Shown here piece after piece: positions 8,698-17,596 of a stretch of DNA of 64,000 bases. The notes beneath the pieces are model-generated. The model worked only from the letters and a program-made list of their open reading frames with translations. It did not search any database and had not been told where the DNA came from. A program made the translations under genes and the position numbers. The stretch covers positions 166,126 to 230,125 of the forward strand of contig JAHEIH010000001.1 of the NCBI GenBank assembly GCA_024639455.1, given 5' to 3'. Position 1 is the stretch's first letter. Each line of letters opens with the position of its first letter. This stretch comes from Cellvibrionales bacterium (lineage in GTDB: Bacteria; Pseudomonadota; Gammaproteobacteria; Pseudomonadales; JAHEIH01).

Positions 8698-11600
8698 TTA
8701 CTTAGCATTAGTGGCGGGTTGCGAGGGTTCGCTGCCAACTCGCCAACGTTGTAGTAAGCGTTTGAAATCGTTAACGATCATCACGTTGGTGGGCACCATA
8801 AATAGTGTGATTACCGTGGCGAACAAAATACCGAAACCGAGCGACAATGCCATTGGAATCAGGAATTGCGCGGAAATGGATTTCTCCAAAATCAGTGGTA
8901 GCACGCCAAAGAAGGTGGTCAAACTGGTCAAGGCCACTGCTCGGAAACGTGAAACACCAGCAGCCCTCACGGCGTCTTCAAGCGGCATTCCCTTTTGCTG
9001 ACACTGATTGATGTAGTTCACCAATACCAAGCTGTCGTTCACCAATACCCCCAGCAGTGCCAACATACCCAGAACACTGGTAAAGGCAAGGGTGTAGCCG
9101 GTAATCCAGTGGCCGAGTACCGCGCCGATTAAGCCAAATGGGATCACCGACATGATGATCAGCGGTTGGCTATATGAACGCAGTGGCAGTGCCAACAAGA
9201 CATAGATGGCGAACAGTACCATAATCAAGGCTGACTGCATGCTGCCGAAAGATTCGCGGCGTACTTTGTCTTCACCCTCAAGGGTGTACTTCACATTGGG
9301 ATACTGCAGCAGCAACTGATCAATGTAGTTTGTAAGATCGGCTTTTAGAACTGTCATATTGACTGCCGATTTGTCGACTTCAGCGCGCACGTTGAGCACG
9401 CGCATGCCGTCGATACGAGTAATAACCGACGGCCCTTTGCCGGGCGTTAAATTAGCTGCCACGGAAAGCGGAACACTTCTGCCATCAGGGGCTTTCACCA
9501 GCATGTTTTGCAGTGTATCAATGCGCCCACGCTCATCTTGGGAAAGGCGAACGATCACTCGAACATCGTTACGTCCCCGTTGAATGCGCTGAGCTTCAGC
9601 GCCTTTGAAAGCGTTGCCGATTTGGCGAACGAGGTCTGTGCGGTTAAAACCGAGGACTTCCCCTTGTTGCGTCAGGGTAAGTTCCAGCTCCTGTTTGCCA
9701 TCCGACAAGCTGTCGGTGATTTCAAACACTTGCGGGTTACGGCTCAAGTGTGCCTTGACTTGATCGCCAACGTTGGTCAGCGTTTGCAATGAGTTGGCGC
9801 TAAATTGTACGTCGATGGGAGACCCCGTGCGCCAAAGTGTTGAGCGATAACTTAGTGACTCGGCACCGGCGATTTCACCCACGGCGCGGCGCAGTTCACT
9901 CACCAGATCGCGCGTTGAGACACTGCCTTGTGCGCGCTCTTCAACTGGCGTCACTTCAAAACTTACTCGGCCCACGTTAGGCGCGGAACCTCGCCCGCCG
10001 GAAGAACCTGCGATTGAGCGAATACTGATGATAGGACTCACACCGGTTTGAGAGTCTCGATACTTGTCTTGCAGTTCGACAACCTTACCGGTAATGGTCT
10101 CTACGTGCCGATCGGTGACAACAAAAGGTGTCCCCACTGGCATTGTCAACGTCACATTGCCTCGATTGCCTTCAACCGGTGGCCAAAACGTAAAGCGCAT
10201 CCAGCCGCTCTGTAACATGGCAATGATTAATACCAGCAGGCCGATAAACGACACCAGCGTGGTATAGCGATGTTTCAAGCTGATATCTAGAGCAGGCTTG
10301 TAATACTTAATAATGCCGTCCTCGAAGCTTTGTGCGAAACGACTTTGCCACTGCGACAGCTTATTTTGTTTGCGGGCTTTATTAACGTTAATGTTTTTCA
10401 GGTGGGCGGGTAAAACAAATTTTGACTCCACCAAAGAAAATAGCATGACCGGCACAACAACCGCGGCGATCGGCATAAAGATGTTGCCGAGGCGGCCTTC
10501 GATAAACGCGATGGGCATGAAGGCTACGATGGTGGTTAGCACACCGAATGTCACCGGTATGGCGACTTCCTCTGTGCCCTTGATCGCCGCGTCGAGCCCG
10601 GTGTCGCTAGTTCCCAAATGTCGGTAGACGTTTTCGCCTGTCACAATAGCGTCGTCAACAACGATACCCAGTACCACAATAAAGCCAAAGGCACTCATCA
10701 CATTGAGCGTGATATCCATGACGCCCATGACCGCGACCGCGCCAAGAAAGGTCACAGGAATGCCAATGAACACCCAAAGTGCTACCGAGGGGCGCAAGAA
10801 TAGTGACAGCAGAATCAACACTAGTACTGTGCCCTGAATAGCGTTGCGCTGCAAAATACTAAGACGATCCTTCAAGATTGTAGAGTCGTCATCCCAGAAC
10901 GATAAGGTCATACCTTCGGGGACTTTATACTGGTTGTCACCGATGTACTGCTTGACCTTTTCAGCGACCTCAAGGGCGCTTTGGTTGCCAACGCGGCCCA
11001 CATCGATAAAGGCGGCGCGCTTGCCGTTGAAGCGTGCGCTCAGGCCTTCCTCTTCAAAACCGTCGAAAACGGTAGCGACATCGCGGATGCGAATGACAGA
11101 ACCATTGTCATCGGTTTTGACGATAATGTTTTCAAATTCACCTTGCCGGTAAGCCTGGCCTTTACTCCGTAGCAGAATATCTCCCCCGGTGCTGCGGAGG
11201 TTGCCGGCGGACATGTCGAGTGAATTGTTGCGAATAGCGCGGCTAATATCGTCTAGGGTGAGATTCCACTGGTTGAGCTTGTCTTGCGATGTTTCAATCG
11301 CGATCTCATAGTTGGCCACAGCGTCAAGATCGACCTGGGTGATACCATCAATAGCCAGAAGGTCTTCGCGAATGCTTTCGGCGAATTGGGCAATCTCGTC
11401 TTCGCTTTGGCTACCGGCCAGTGCCACGGTAATCACCGAAAAGCGTCGCATCGCCAGACTGATAATGGGTTTTTCCATGTCTACCGGGAAGCCATTGATT
11501 GAATCAACCCGGCCTTTAATGTCGTCTAGCATGTCGCGAGGATCGTAGCCTTCCTCGAGCTCAATCGATACCCGGGTGCTCCCTTCACGGGATTGGCTGG

Positions 11601-11838
11601 TCATGGTATCAATGCCCTCAAGGTCGCTGACGGCTTCCTCGATACGCGTCGCAATTCCGAGTTCGACATCTTCTGGTGTGGCTCCGCGCAAGGCAACACT
11701 AACATTAATTCTATCTGGTTCAGCGCTAGGGAAAACCTCAAGTTTTAGCTCTGTTTGAATCGTCAGTATGCCCGCAATGACGATGCACGCCATCAGCAGG
11801 TTAGCGGCCACCGAATTTTTAGCAAACCAAGCGATCAT
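8698..11838 (-). CDS. RND efflux transporter, inner membrane permease (HAE-1/AcrB type)
   Basis: A 1046-residue proton-driven exporter subunit. It opens with the typical MIAWFAKNSVAANLLMACIV first transmembrane helix, has the two large periplasmic loops, and shows the paired acidic residues in helix 4 (VLGIVVDDAIVTGEN, ~400) needed for proton relay, plus the internal duplication (second half LGVLVNDSLVLVNYI). Length and layout are normal. The start overlaps the stop of the membrane fusion protein gene by four bases (ATGA), so the two are translationally coupled. No outer membrane channel gene is adjacent, suggesting a shared TolC-type partner. Substrates are unknown. Confidence 0.92.
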   Translation of the reverse strand: MIAWFAKNSVAANLLMACIVIAGILTIQTELKLEVFPSAEPDRINVSVALRGATPEDVELGIATRIEEAVSDLEGIDTMTSQSREGSTRVSIELEEGYDPRDMLDDIKGRVDSINGFPVDMEKPIISLAMRRFSVITVALAGSQSEDEIAQFAESIREDLLAIDGITQVDLDAVANYEIAIETSQDKLNQWNLTLDDISRAIRNNSLDMSAGNLRSTGGDILLRSKGQAYRQGEFENIIVKTDDNGSVIRIRDVATVFDGFEEEGLSARFNGKRAAFIDVGRVGNQSALEVAEKVKQYIGDNQYKVPEGMTLSFWDDDSTILKDRLSILQRNAIQGTVLVLILLSLFLRPSVALWVFIGIPVTFLGAVAVMGVMDITLNVMSAFGFIVVLGIVVDDAIVTGENVYRHLGTSDTGLDAAIKGTEEVAIPVTFGVLTTIVAFMPIAFIEGRLGNIFMPIAAVVVPVMLFSLVESKFVLPAHLKNINVNKARKQNKLSQWQSRFAQSFEDGIIKYYKPALDISLKHRYTTLVSFIGLLVLIIAMLQSGWMRFTFWPPVEGNRGNVTLTMPVGTPFVVTDRHVETITGKVVELQDKYRDSQTGVSPIISIRSIAGSSGGRGSAPNVGRVSFEVTPVEERAQGSVSTRDLVSELRRAVGEIAGAESLSYRSTLWRTGSPIDVQFSANSLQTLTNVGDQVKAHLSRNPQVFEITDSLSDGKQELELTLTQQGEVLGFNRTDLVRQIGNAFKGAEAQRIQRGRNDVRVIVRLSQDERGRIDTLQNMLVKAPDGRSVPLSVAANLTPGKGPSVITRIDGMRVLNVRAEVDKSAVNMTVLKADLTNYIDQLLLQYPNVKYTLEGEDKVRRESFGSMQSALIMVLFAIYVLLALPLRSYSQPLIIMSVIPFGLIGAVLGHWITGYTLAFTSVLGMLALLGVLVNDSLVLVNYINQCQQKGMPLEDAVRAAGVSRFRAVALTSLTTFFGVLPLILEKSISAQFLIPMALSLGFGILFATVITLFMVPTNVMIVNDFKRLLQRWRVGSEPSQPATNAK

Positions 11839-13037
11839 TCGTTAGCTCCTTGGCCTGCGCTTGCGGGTGCTCCGCCGGCAACAGAAATACCGCCGGTCGC
11901 TTTTTCAGCGACGTTGACACGCGTGCCCGAGGTGACTTGGCCAAGCGGTGTAGTAACTAATACATCGCCCTCTGCAAGTCCATTAGCAATTAATGAATGC
12001 TCGCTGTCCTGCCAGGCAATATCAATCACGCGACGCTGTAGCGTTTCGTTTTCTACGATATAGACAAAACGGCCTTGATAGATCGATTTGCTGGGAATCA
12101 CGATGGCATCGGACACCACTGAGCCTTCGATATTGGCGGTCAGGTATTCGCCAATTTTAATGCCACTGGCGCTTTCATCACCCAGATTACCATCGATGCG
12201 TGCTATTACGTGCAACTGGCGCGAAGTACTATCGATGGCGCTCTCAACGCGGGTCAGTCGTCCCTGCCATTGTCGGCCAACGTTTAAGCTAGATAAAAGC
12301 GTGACATCCGGCGAGTCGGCACCTCCCACTTTGTCTAATTCGATAAAGTCTAGGTCGCAGTTACAGATGGGTAGGCGAACTTCGACGTATTGGTTGGCAT
12401 AGATTTCTGCCACCGCCGTGCCGGTGTTAATGAACTGACCTACATCGACTTTATGCTCCAAAATTCGGCCATCAAAGGGCGAGCGAATCTTGGTGCGTTC
12501 CAACGCCAGGTTGGCTTTGCTGTAGTTTGCTTCGGCAGCCTTGTATTTGGCTTCTGCCGCCAGTAATTGCGGTTTGCGCAGTACTAAGTCGTTGGGCTGG
12601 TCGCTGCGGCCAAGGGTTTTCCAGTCCTTAGCGGCTTGTTCAGAGCGGGCGCGCTCTTCCACCAATACGCGTTCGGCTTCAATGAGATTAGCTTCGGCGG
12701 CTTTCAACTCCGCCGCGTAGTCGCGATCATCAACCGACACCAATACGTCACCTTTTTTTACCACGCCACCACTTCTAAATCCTTCAGAAACCGCGACAAT
12801 TTGCCCAGCAACCTGTGACACCAGCATGCTCTGTGTCGCTGCGCGGGCTTCGCCATAGCTGTCGAGCTGCACTTGGAAGAGTGCTGCACGTAAGTTTTCA
12901 ACCTCGACGGTCACGCGAGGCACCGGTGGTGCCTGGCGGGGACCACTGGCAGGGGGATTTTGAAGCAGGGCATAGGCGCTACCGAAAAGCGTCGCGCCTG
13001 CCACAATAGGTAATAACATCCTTTTGGAGATTTTCAT
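11835..13037 (-). CDS. RND efflux periplasmic adaptor (membrane fusion protein)
   Basis: A 400-residue HlyD/AcrA-family adaptor. The preferred start is ATG 13037 (MKISKRMLLPIVAGATLFG), which gives an N-terminal anchor or signal segment; upstream in-frame codons look non-coding. It contains a lipoyl half-motif (GQIVAVSEGFRSGGVVKKGDVL, two pieces around residues 80-105), a long helical hairpin rich in Ala/Glu (LKAAEANLIEAERVLVEERARSEQAAK), the second lipoyl half (TKIRSPFDGRILEHKVDVGQF) and a beta-barrel region. It links the permease just downstream with an outer membrane channel. The two genes form a four-base-overlapping operon, with a 224-base upstream gap that should hold the promoter. Confidence 0.9.
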   Translation of the reverse strand: MKISKRMLLPIVAGATLFGSAYALLQNPPASGPRQAPPVPRVTVEVENLRAALFQVQLDSYGEARAATQSMLVSQVAGQIVAVSEGFRSGGVVKKGDVLVSVDDRDYAAELKAAEANLIEAERVLVEERARSEQAAKDWKTLGRSDQPNDLVLRKPQLLAAEAKYKAAEANYSKANLALERTKIRSPFDGRILEHKVDVGQFINTGTAVAEIYANQYVEVRLPICNCDLDFIELDKVGGADSPDVTLLSSLNVGRQWQGRLTRVESAIDSTSRQLHVIARIDGNLGDESASGIKIGEYLTANIEGSVVSDAIVIPSKSIYQGRFVYIVENETLQRRVIDIAWQDSEHSLIANGLAEGDVLVTTPLGQVTSGTRVNVAEKATGGISVAGGAPASAGQGANE

Positions 13038-13261
13038 TCTCAAGGTTCCATCAAAAATATAAATAAATACGCCGCTATTAAACAAACGGAGCCTGAACGG
13101 CAAATGAATAGCACAGTAGGATAAAGGCTATTATATTCGCTGAACAGCGTATTTAATGCCCATATCAAGACGTTTTTGTCATGTTGAGAACGTTTTGGAA
13201 TATGAGTAAACGTATCATTCATTAAAAAGAGCTTATGCTCAGCTGAGTAGTCGACTCGATA

Positions 13262-13777
13262 TCAACGACGCAGCGAAGCAATAATGGAATCTACGCACTC
13301 TTCAGGGGTGCTGTTGTTGCAGTCGATGGTGATATCAGCATAACGGCGGTACAGCGCTTGTCGTTCCTCGTAAAGGCTTTCTAAACTTTGCCCGGGGCGG
13401 CGAGCGATACCGCGTGACTCGTAGTTGTGAATACGTTTGAGCAGTCCTGCTAGGCTGACATCAAGGTGCACAATAGGCCCTAGTGAGGCTAGCCGCTTCA
13501 TGCCCGCGTCGCTATAAACCACACTGCCGCCCGTGGCGATGACCCGATTTTCAAAGTCGGCGTCGACTAAGACGTCTTCTTCGATTTGACGCAACACTTG
13601 ATAGCCTTCTTGGTCGACAATATCTTGTAAGGAGCGATTGTGGCGCGCTTGAATCAGCAGGTCGGTGTCGATAAAGTCACGCAGCGAGGTTTTGGCCAGC
13701 AGTGGGCCGATGGTGCTTTTGCCCGAGCCTGGCATGCCGATAAGTACAATGACTTGGTGATCTTTTAATTGCGACAT
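13262..13777 (-). CDS. Shikimate kinase-like P-loop kinase
   Basis: A 171-residue AroK/AroL-type kinase from ATG 13777. It has a Walker A loop (GMPGSGKST, ~12-20), the substrate aspartates in FIDTDLLIQ, the Arg-Glu helix (VLRQIEED), ATGGSVVYS in place of the usual ATGGG loop, and an Arg-rich lid (RGIARRPGQ). It would phosphorylate shikimate in aromatic amino acid synthesis, but it is not beside aroB as housekeeping aroK usually is, and the substrate loop differs slightly. It could be a second isozyme or a kinase of a related polyol. A longer reading from 13891 is possible but lies inside the divergent neighbour; the two genes overlap head-to-head by nine bases. Confidence 0.75.
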   Translation of the reverse strand: MSQLKDHQVIVLIGMPGSGKSTIGPLLAKTSLRDFIDTDLLIQARHNRSLQDIVDQEGYQVLRQIEEDVLVDADFENRVIATGGSVVYSDAGMKRLASLGPIVHLDVSLAGLLKRIHNYESRGIARRPGQSLESLYEERQALYRRYADITIDCNNSTPEECVDSIIASLRR

Positions 13778-14695
13778 AACACGTTTTCCATTTGGCAGCA
13801 TATTTCCAAGCCGCGCGTTGAGCTGATTCAGTTGCCATTGCCAGATAGTGCTGTCGTGGCATGTGCGATGTTGCGCCTGGACGATCTGCATCCGCTGATG
13901 TCGGGCAACAAGGTCTTCAAGTTGCTGCCCAATCTGGTTGCGGCTAATGCGTCTGGTGCGCGTGGGATTCTAACCTTCGGTGGCGCCTTTTCCAACCATA
14001 TCCATGCGACCGCAGCGGCGGGCGAGTATTTTGCTATGCCCACGGTAGGGGTGATTCGCGCTAGCCCAGAGGCGAGCGTAAATCCCACCTTGTCAGATGC
14101 TAAAGGGTGGGGAATGCAGTTGCACTTTGTTGATCGGGCTGAATATCGCCGCCGCCACGACCTCGACTACTGGCAGGAATTAAATGGTCTATACCCGGAG
14201 TACGTCATTATTCCAGAGGGTGGCGGCAACGCTTTGGCACGGCAAGGCTGCGTCGAGCTAGGCCAATATATTGGCGAACAAATGTGGCGACATATTGTTG
14301 TTGCCTGCGGTACAGGTACCACCGCTGAAGGTGTGGCGCTAGGCGTGTCGCCGCAGCAGAAAGTGCACGCTGTTGGAGTTTTGCCCGGTTTAAAGCAAGA
14401 GCAACAGCGTTTAGAAGCCGCAGGTGCAGCGTTTTGGGGCGACGACGTTGGCGCTGGGTACGCCTTGTTGACGCCGGCGTTGGTGGACTTTATTCGCCGC
14501 TTCGAGTCGCTCAATCGCGTGCAGTTAGACCCGGTGTATACTGCTAAAATGGCCCTCGCGGCCAGTCGTGCCATCGCTTCTGGCAGGCTTGATCCAGCAC
14601 AGACACTCCTGGTCCATAGCGGGGGGTTACAGGGGCGTCGTGGTTTGCAGGCGCAATTAGATGCTCACTGGCGCGATAATCCCGCTTGCACATGA
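13769..14695 (+). CDS. PLP-dependent ACC deaminase/D-cysteine desulfhydrase family protein
   Basis: A 308-residue fold-type II PLP enzyme. The N-terminal RVELIQLPLPDS and LRLDDLHPLMSGNKVFKL regions match the family, with the PLP lysine in SGNK (~46). FSNHIHATAAAGEYF is the Asn/His substrate loop, and CGTGTTAEGVALG the phosphate-binding loop. Characterised relatives deaminate 1-aminocyclopropane-1-carboxylate or desulfhydrate D-cysteine. The start is a TTG at 13769 with GGTGA eight bases upstream; the first ATG would cut into the fold. It starts divergently over the kinase-like gene and ends 45 bases before nadK. Which of the two reactions applies cannot be told here. Confidence 0.82.
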   Translation: MRHNTFSIWQHISKPRVELIQLPLPDSAVVACAMLRLDDLHPLMSGNKVFKLLPNLVAANASGARGILTFGGAFSNHIHATAAAGEYFAMPTVGVIRASPEASVNPTLSDAKGWGMQLHFVDRAEYRRRHDLDYWQELNGLYPEYVIIPEGGGNALARQGCVELGQYIGEQMWRHIVVACGTGTTAEGVALGVSPQQKVHAVGVLPGLKQEQQRLEAAGAAFWGDDVGAGYALLTPALVDFIRRFESLNRVQLDPVYTAKMALAASRAIASGRLDPAQTLLVHSGGLQGRRGLQAQLDAHWRDNPACT

Positions 14696-14740
14696 CGTCA
14701 CGGCTTGTACAATCGACGCATAACATTACGAGAGCCAACT

Positions 14741-15622
14741 ATGCCCTCTGAAAGATTTAGAACCATTGGTGTCCTCGGGCGGGTCGAGAAACAGGCCGTC
14801 ATCGAGTCCGTGTACGTGTTAATTACGTTCCTGCGAGAACGCAAGGCACGCATCATTCTCGAAAGTGATGTGGCCGCCGTGTTGAAATGCACCGAATGCG
14901 AAGTGCGACCGATGGCAGACATTGGCGGGCACTGTGATTTAGTGATTGTGGTGGGTGGTGACGGCAGCTTGTTGGCGGCGGCGCGTACGCTATCTAAATT
15001 CGACGTGCCGGTGCTGGGTATCAACCGCGGCCGATTGGGCTTTTTGACCGATGTCCGACCAGAAGACATCGAGCAGCAGGTCGGCGAAGTACTCAATGGC
15101 AAGTACCTCAGCGACTCGCGTTTTTTGTTAGAGGCCGAGGTAGAGCGCGATGGCAAAGTGGTGGCCAGCGCCGACGCCCTCAATGATGTGGTATTCAAGT
15201 CGGGCCGTTCGGCGCGCATGATCGAATTCGAACTTTGGGTCGACGGTAAGTTTGCCTACAGCCAGCACTCCGATGGACTGATTGTGTCTACGCCCACAGG
15301 TTCAACGGCTTACGCCATGTCGGGTGGTGGTCCCATTATGTACCCTAATCTCGACGCCATGGTGTTGGTGCCGATGTTTCCGCACACCTTGAGCAGTCGT
15401 CCGTTGGTGTTGGATAGCCGCAGTGAATTGCGATTAGTCGTATTGGACTGTCATCCCCAGATCAGTTGTGACGGTCAGGTGCACATGAATCTGCACCCCG
15501 GCGATGAGATCTATATCAACAAAAAGCCCCACCGTTTGAAATTGATCCATCCCATGGATCACGATTTTTACGCCACCTGCCGCGATAAGCTAGGTTGGGG
15601 CGGTCGACTCGCCGAGGAGTAG
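14741..15622 (+). CDS. nadK: NAD kinase
   Basis: A 293-residue ATP-NAD kinase making NADP in the cytoplasm. The catalytic GGDGSLLAAAR loop (~70-80), the downstream NAD-binding segment DGLIVSTPTGSTAYAMSGGGP and the C-terminal DHDFYATCRDKLGWG are all characteristic and complete. ATG 14741 is preferred over a TTG at 14705 because it follows CGAGAG and matches the family N-terminus. It is the first gene of a tightly packed plus-strand run: the rhomboid gene begins one base after its stop codon. Confidence 0.95.
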   Translation: MPSERFRTIGVLGRVEKQAVIESVYVLITFLRERKARIILESDVAAVLKCTECEVRPMADIGGHCDLVIVVGGDGSLLAAARTLSKFDVPVLGINRGRLGFLTDVRPEDIEQQVGEVLNGKYLSDSRFLLEAEVERDGKVVASADALNDVVFKSGRSARMIEFELWVDGKFAYSQHSDGLIVSTPTGSTAYAMSGGGPIMYPNLDAMVLVPMFPHTLSSRPLVLDSRSELRLVVLDCHPQISCDGQVHMNLHPGDEIYINKKPHRLKLIHPMDHDFYATCRDKLGWGGRLAEE

Positions 15623-15623
15623 C

Positions 15624-16484
15624 GTGGCGCAAGAACTGTTTCGCTGTGCGACCTCTGTCGACGTATCTGAACTCAGCCGCCAACTTTGGCAGCAGGGAAT
15701 TCCCCATCGCATAGAAGAGATTGGTAGTTGGCAGTTTGTCACCGTCGGCGATGACGTCGATATCTTGTCGGCCCGGGCGTTGCTCGAGGCTTGGATGGCC
15801 GGTGAAGAACTCCAGGTTCAAGTCGTGCACAGTAGCGAGCGGGAATCGCTTGGCGCACTGGTCAATCGATTCTCGGATGTGCCCGTCACCACCGTGTTGT
15901 GCGTACTGTCGTTTATTGGCTTTGCCGCCACTCAATGGCTGAGCATTGACGGCTTACTGTCTTGGTTAACCTTTCAGAACTTTGAGGTGCGCGGTGCGAA
16001 TATGAGAGTGGCACCTACCTTTGATGCTATCAGCGAAGGTCAACTTTGGCGATTGATCACGCCGGCGTTTATTCATTTTGGTTGGCTACACATCGCCTTC
16101 AATACGCTTTGGATCATTGAGTTCGGGCGCTGCATCGAACGTCGCCAAGGCAGTCTTACTTTGCTGGGGGTGTTTGTGTTCCTCGCCTTGGTGAGCAACA
16201 TTGCCCAGGCGGTGGTGGCCGACAATTTGTTTGGTGGGATGTCGGGCGCTATCTATGGGTTTTTGGGTTACTGCTGGCTGGGGAATCGCCTACGCCCAGG
16301 TAGTTTGCCCTGCGTACCGCCAGCGCTTTTTGCGTTTATGATGGGTTGGTTAGTGCTTTGTATGAGCGGCATTGTTACTATGCTTGGCTTTGGTCAAATT
16401 GCCAACACTGCTCACGTGGCGGGTCTGTTGGCGGGATTATTGGCGGCGCTAGGATGGCCACGCCGCGATGGAGTTTCGACATGA
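15624..16484 (+). CDS. glpG: Rhomboid-family intramembrane serine protease (GlpG-like)
   Basis: A 286-residue intramembrane protease. An N-terminal cytosolic domain (~1-85) precedes six hydrophobic segments. The catalytic Ser is in GGMSGAIYGFLGY (~207-219) and the His in NTAHVAGLLAGL near the end; the HFGWLHIAFNTLW helix 2 motif is present. GlpG cleaves membrane helices within the inner membrane. The start is GTG 15624, with the GAGGAG of the nadK terminus serving as ribosome site. Its stop overlaps the next gene's ATG (ATGA). Confidence 0.88.
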   Translation: MAQELFRCATSVDVSELSRQLWQQGIPHRIEEIGSWQFVTVGDDVDILSARALLEAWMAGEELQVQVVHSSERESLGALVNRFSDVPVTTVLCVLSFIGFAATQWLSIDGLLSWLTFQNFEVRGANMRVAPTFDAISEGQLWRLITPAFIHFGWLHIAFNTLWIIEFGRCIERRQGSLTLLGVFVFLALVSNIAQAVVADNLFGGMSGAIYGFLGYCWLGNRLRPGSLPCVPPALFAFMMGWLVLCMSGIVTMLGFGQIANTAHVAGLLAGLLAALGWPRRDGVST

Positions 16485-16741
16485 CACTGGAAGAATTGAT
16501 TGCCAAAATGACCCCCGAAATGCACGGTGTGGTGAGGCAAGCCGTAGAGTTGGGGCGCTGGCCCAATGGCATGGCGCTAGACGCTGAACAGCGCGAGATG
16601 TGTATGCAAGCGCTGATCGTATACGAAGGCAAACACATACCTGAAGAACAGCGCACGGGCTACATCAATACCGAAAAACTGGAAAAGACCGTCTGCGACG
16701 ACGATGTGCCGCAGAACCTCACTTGGGTCGACAAACACTAA
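16481..16741 (+). CDS. DUF1315 family protein (YeaC-like)
   Basis: An 86-residue cytoplasmic protein. MTLEELIAKMTPEMHGVVRQAVELGRWPNG and the following Glu/Cys/Leu pattern match the YeaC/DUF1315 family, which is restricted to gammaproteobacteria and has no known function. Its ATG overlaps the rhomboid stop by four bases, and the DUF2797 gene follows after nine bases, so it is co-translated with its neighbours. Confidence 0.85.
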   Translation: MTLEELIAKMTPEMHGVVRQAVELGRWPNGMALDAEQREMCMQALIVYEGKHIPEEQRTGYINTEKLEKTVCDDDVPQNLTWVDKH

Positions 16742-16750
16742 GGAGTTCCC

Positions 16751-17587
16751 TTGAGCGAGATTATCGCCTGTGGTGCCATCGCGAAAATGCGCACCGAACT
16801 AGTTAGCCCCGTACAATATCGCCTGCCTATTGGCGACACCGAGGTGGCTATGAACCCGCTCATCGGCAAACGCCTCAAGTTGGAATTTCTCAACGAAATC
16901 AGTTGTTGCCACTGCGGCCGCAAAACCAAGAAATCGTTTAGCCAAGGCTATTGCTACCCCTGCTTCACCAAGTTGGCGCAGTGCGACAACTGCATCGTAA
17001 GCCCAGAAAAGTGCCACTACGACGCTGGTACCTGCCGCGAACCGGAGTGGGGTGAAGCGAACTGTATGATCGACCACTACGTCTACTTGGCCAATTCGTC
17101 AGGTTTAAAAGTGGGTATTACCCGCGGTACGCAAATTCCTACGCGTTGGATGGACCAGGGCGCCACCCAAGCCATTCCATTGTTGCGCGTGTCAACGCGT
17201 CGCCAGTCAGGTTTAGTGGAGGTGGCCTGCAAAGCCTTTGTCGCGGACAAGACCAATTGGCGCACCATGTTGAAAGGTGAGGCGGACAACATCGATATGG
17301 CCAGCGCGGCCGCCGACATTTTAAGCAAGGCGAGCAGCGATATTGCCGCTCTGCAAGGCGAACATGGTTTGAATAACATCCAAGTCCTCGAGCAGGCAGA
17401 GCCCGTGGCTATCGACTATCCTGTGGAAGAATATCCCACCAAGGTGTCATCGTTTAACCTCGATAAAGACCCCGTGGTCGAAGCAACGCTGCGTGGGATT
17501 AAGGGCCAGTATCTGATTTTTGATACCGGCGTTATCAATATGCGCAAATATACTTCCTACCATTTGCAACTGTCTGTGCTGTCGTAA
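16751..17587 (+). CDS. DUF2797 protein with zinc-ribbon and GIY-YIG-like parts
   Basis: A 278-residue protein of the DUF2797 family. Residues ~50-100 contain paired cysteines (CCHCGR, CYPC, CDNC, CHYDAGTC) that look like zinc ribbons, followed by HYVYLANSSGLKVGITR, which resembles the GIY-YIG nuclease core. An Arg lies in RW downstream, but no full nuclease triad is evident. The start is a TTG at 16751 with AAGGAG five bases before. The gene lies directly upstream of pepN, an arrangement seen in many gammaproteobacteria. Function is unknown; nucleic-acid binding is an inference from the folds. Confidence 0.82.
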   Translation: MSEIIACGAIAKMRTELVSPVQYRLPIGDTEVAMNPLIGKRLKLEFLNEISCCHCGRKTKKSFSQGYCYPCFTKLAQCDNCIVSPEKCHYDAGTCREPEWGEANCMIDHYVYLANSSGLKVGITRGTQIPTRWMDQGATQAIPLLRVSTRRQSGLVEVACKAFVADKTNWRTMLKGEADNIDMASAAADILSKASSDIAALQGEHGLNNIQVLEQAEPVAIDYPVEEYPTKVSSFNLDKDPVVEATLRGIKGQYLIFDTGVINMRKYTSYHLQLSVLS

Positions 17588-17596
17588 AGGATGACC

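Noticed and set aside
13040..13222. 60-residue minus-strand frame upstream of the RND adaptor
   Set aside because: It overlaps the likely promoter and has no ribosome site or family pattern.
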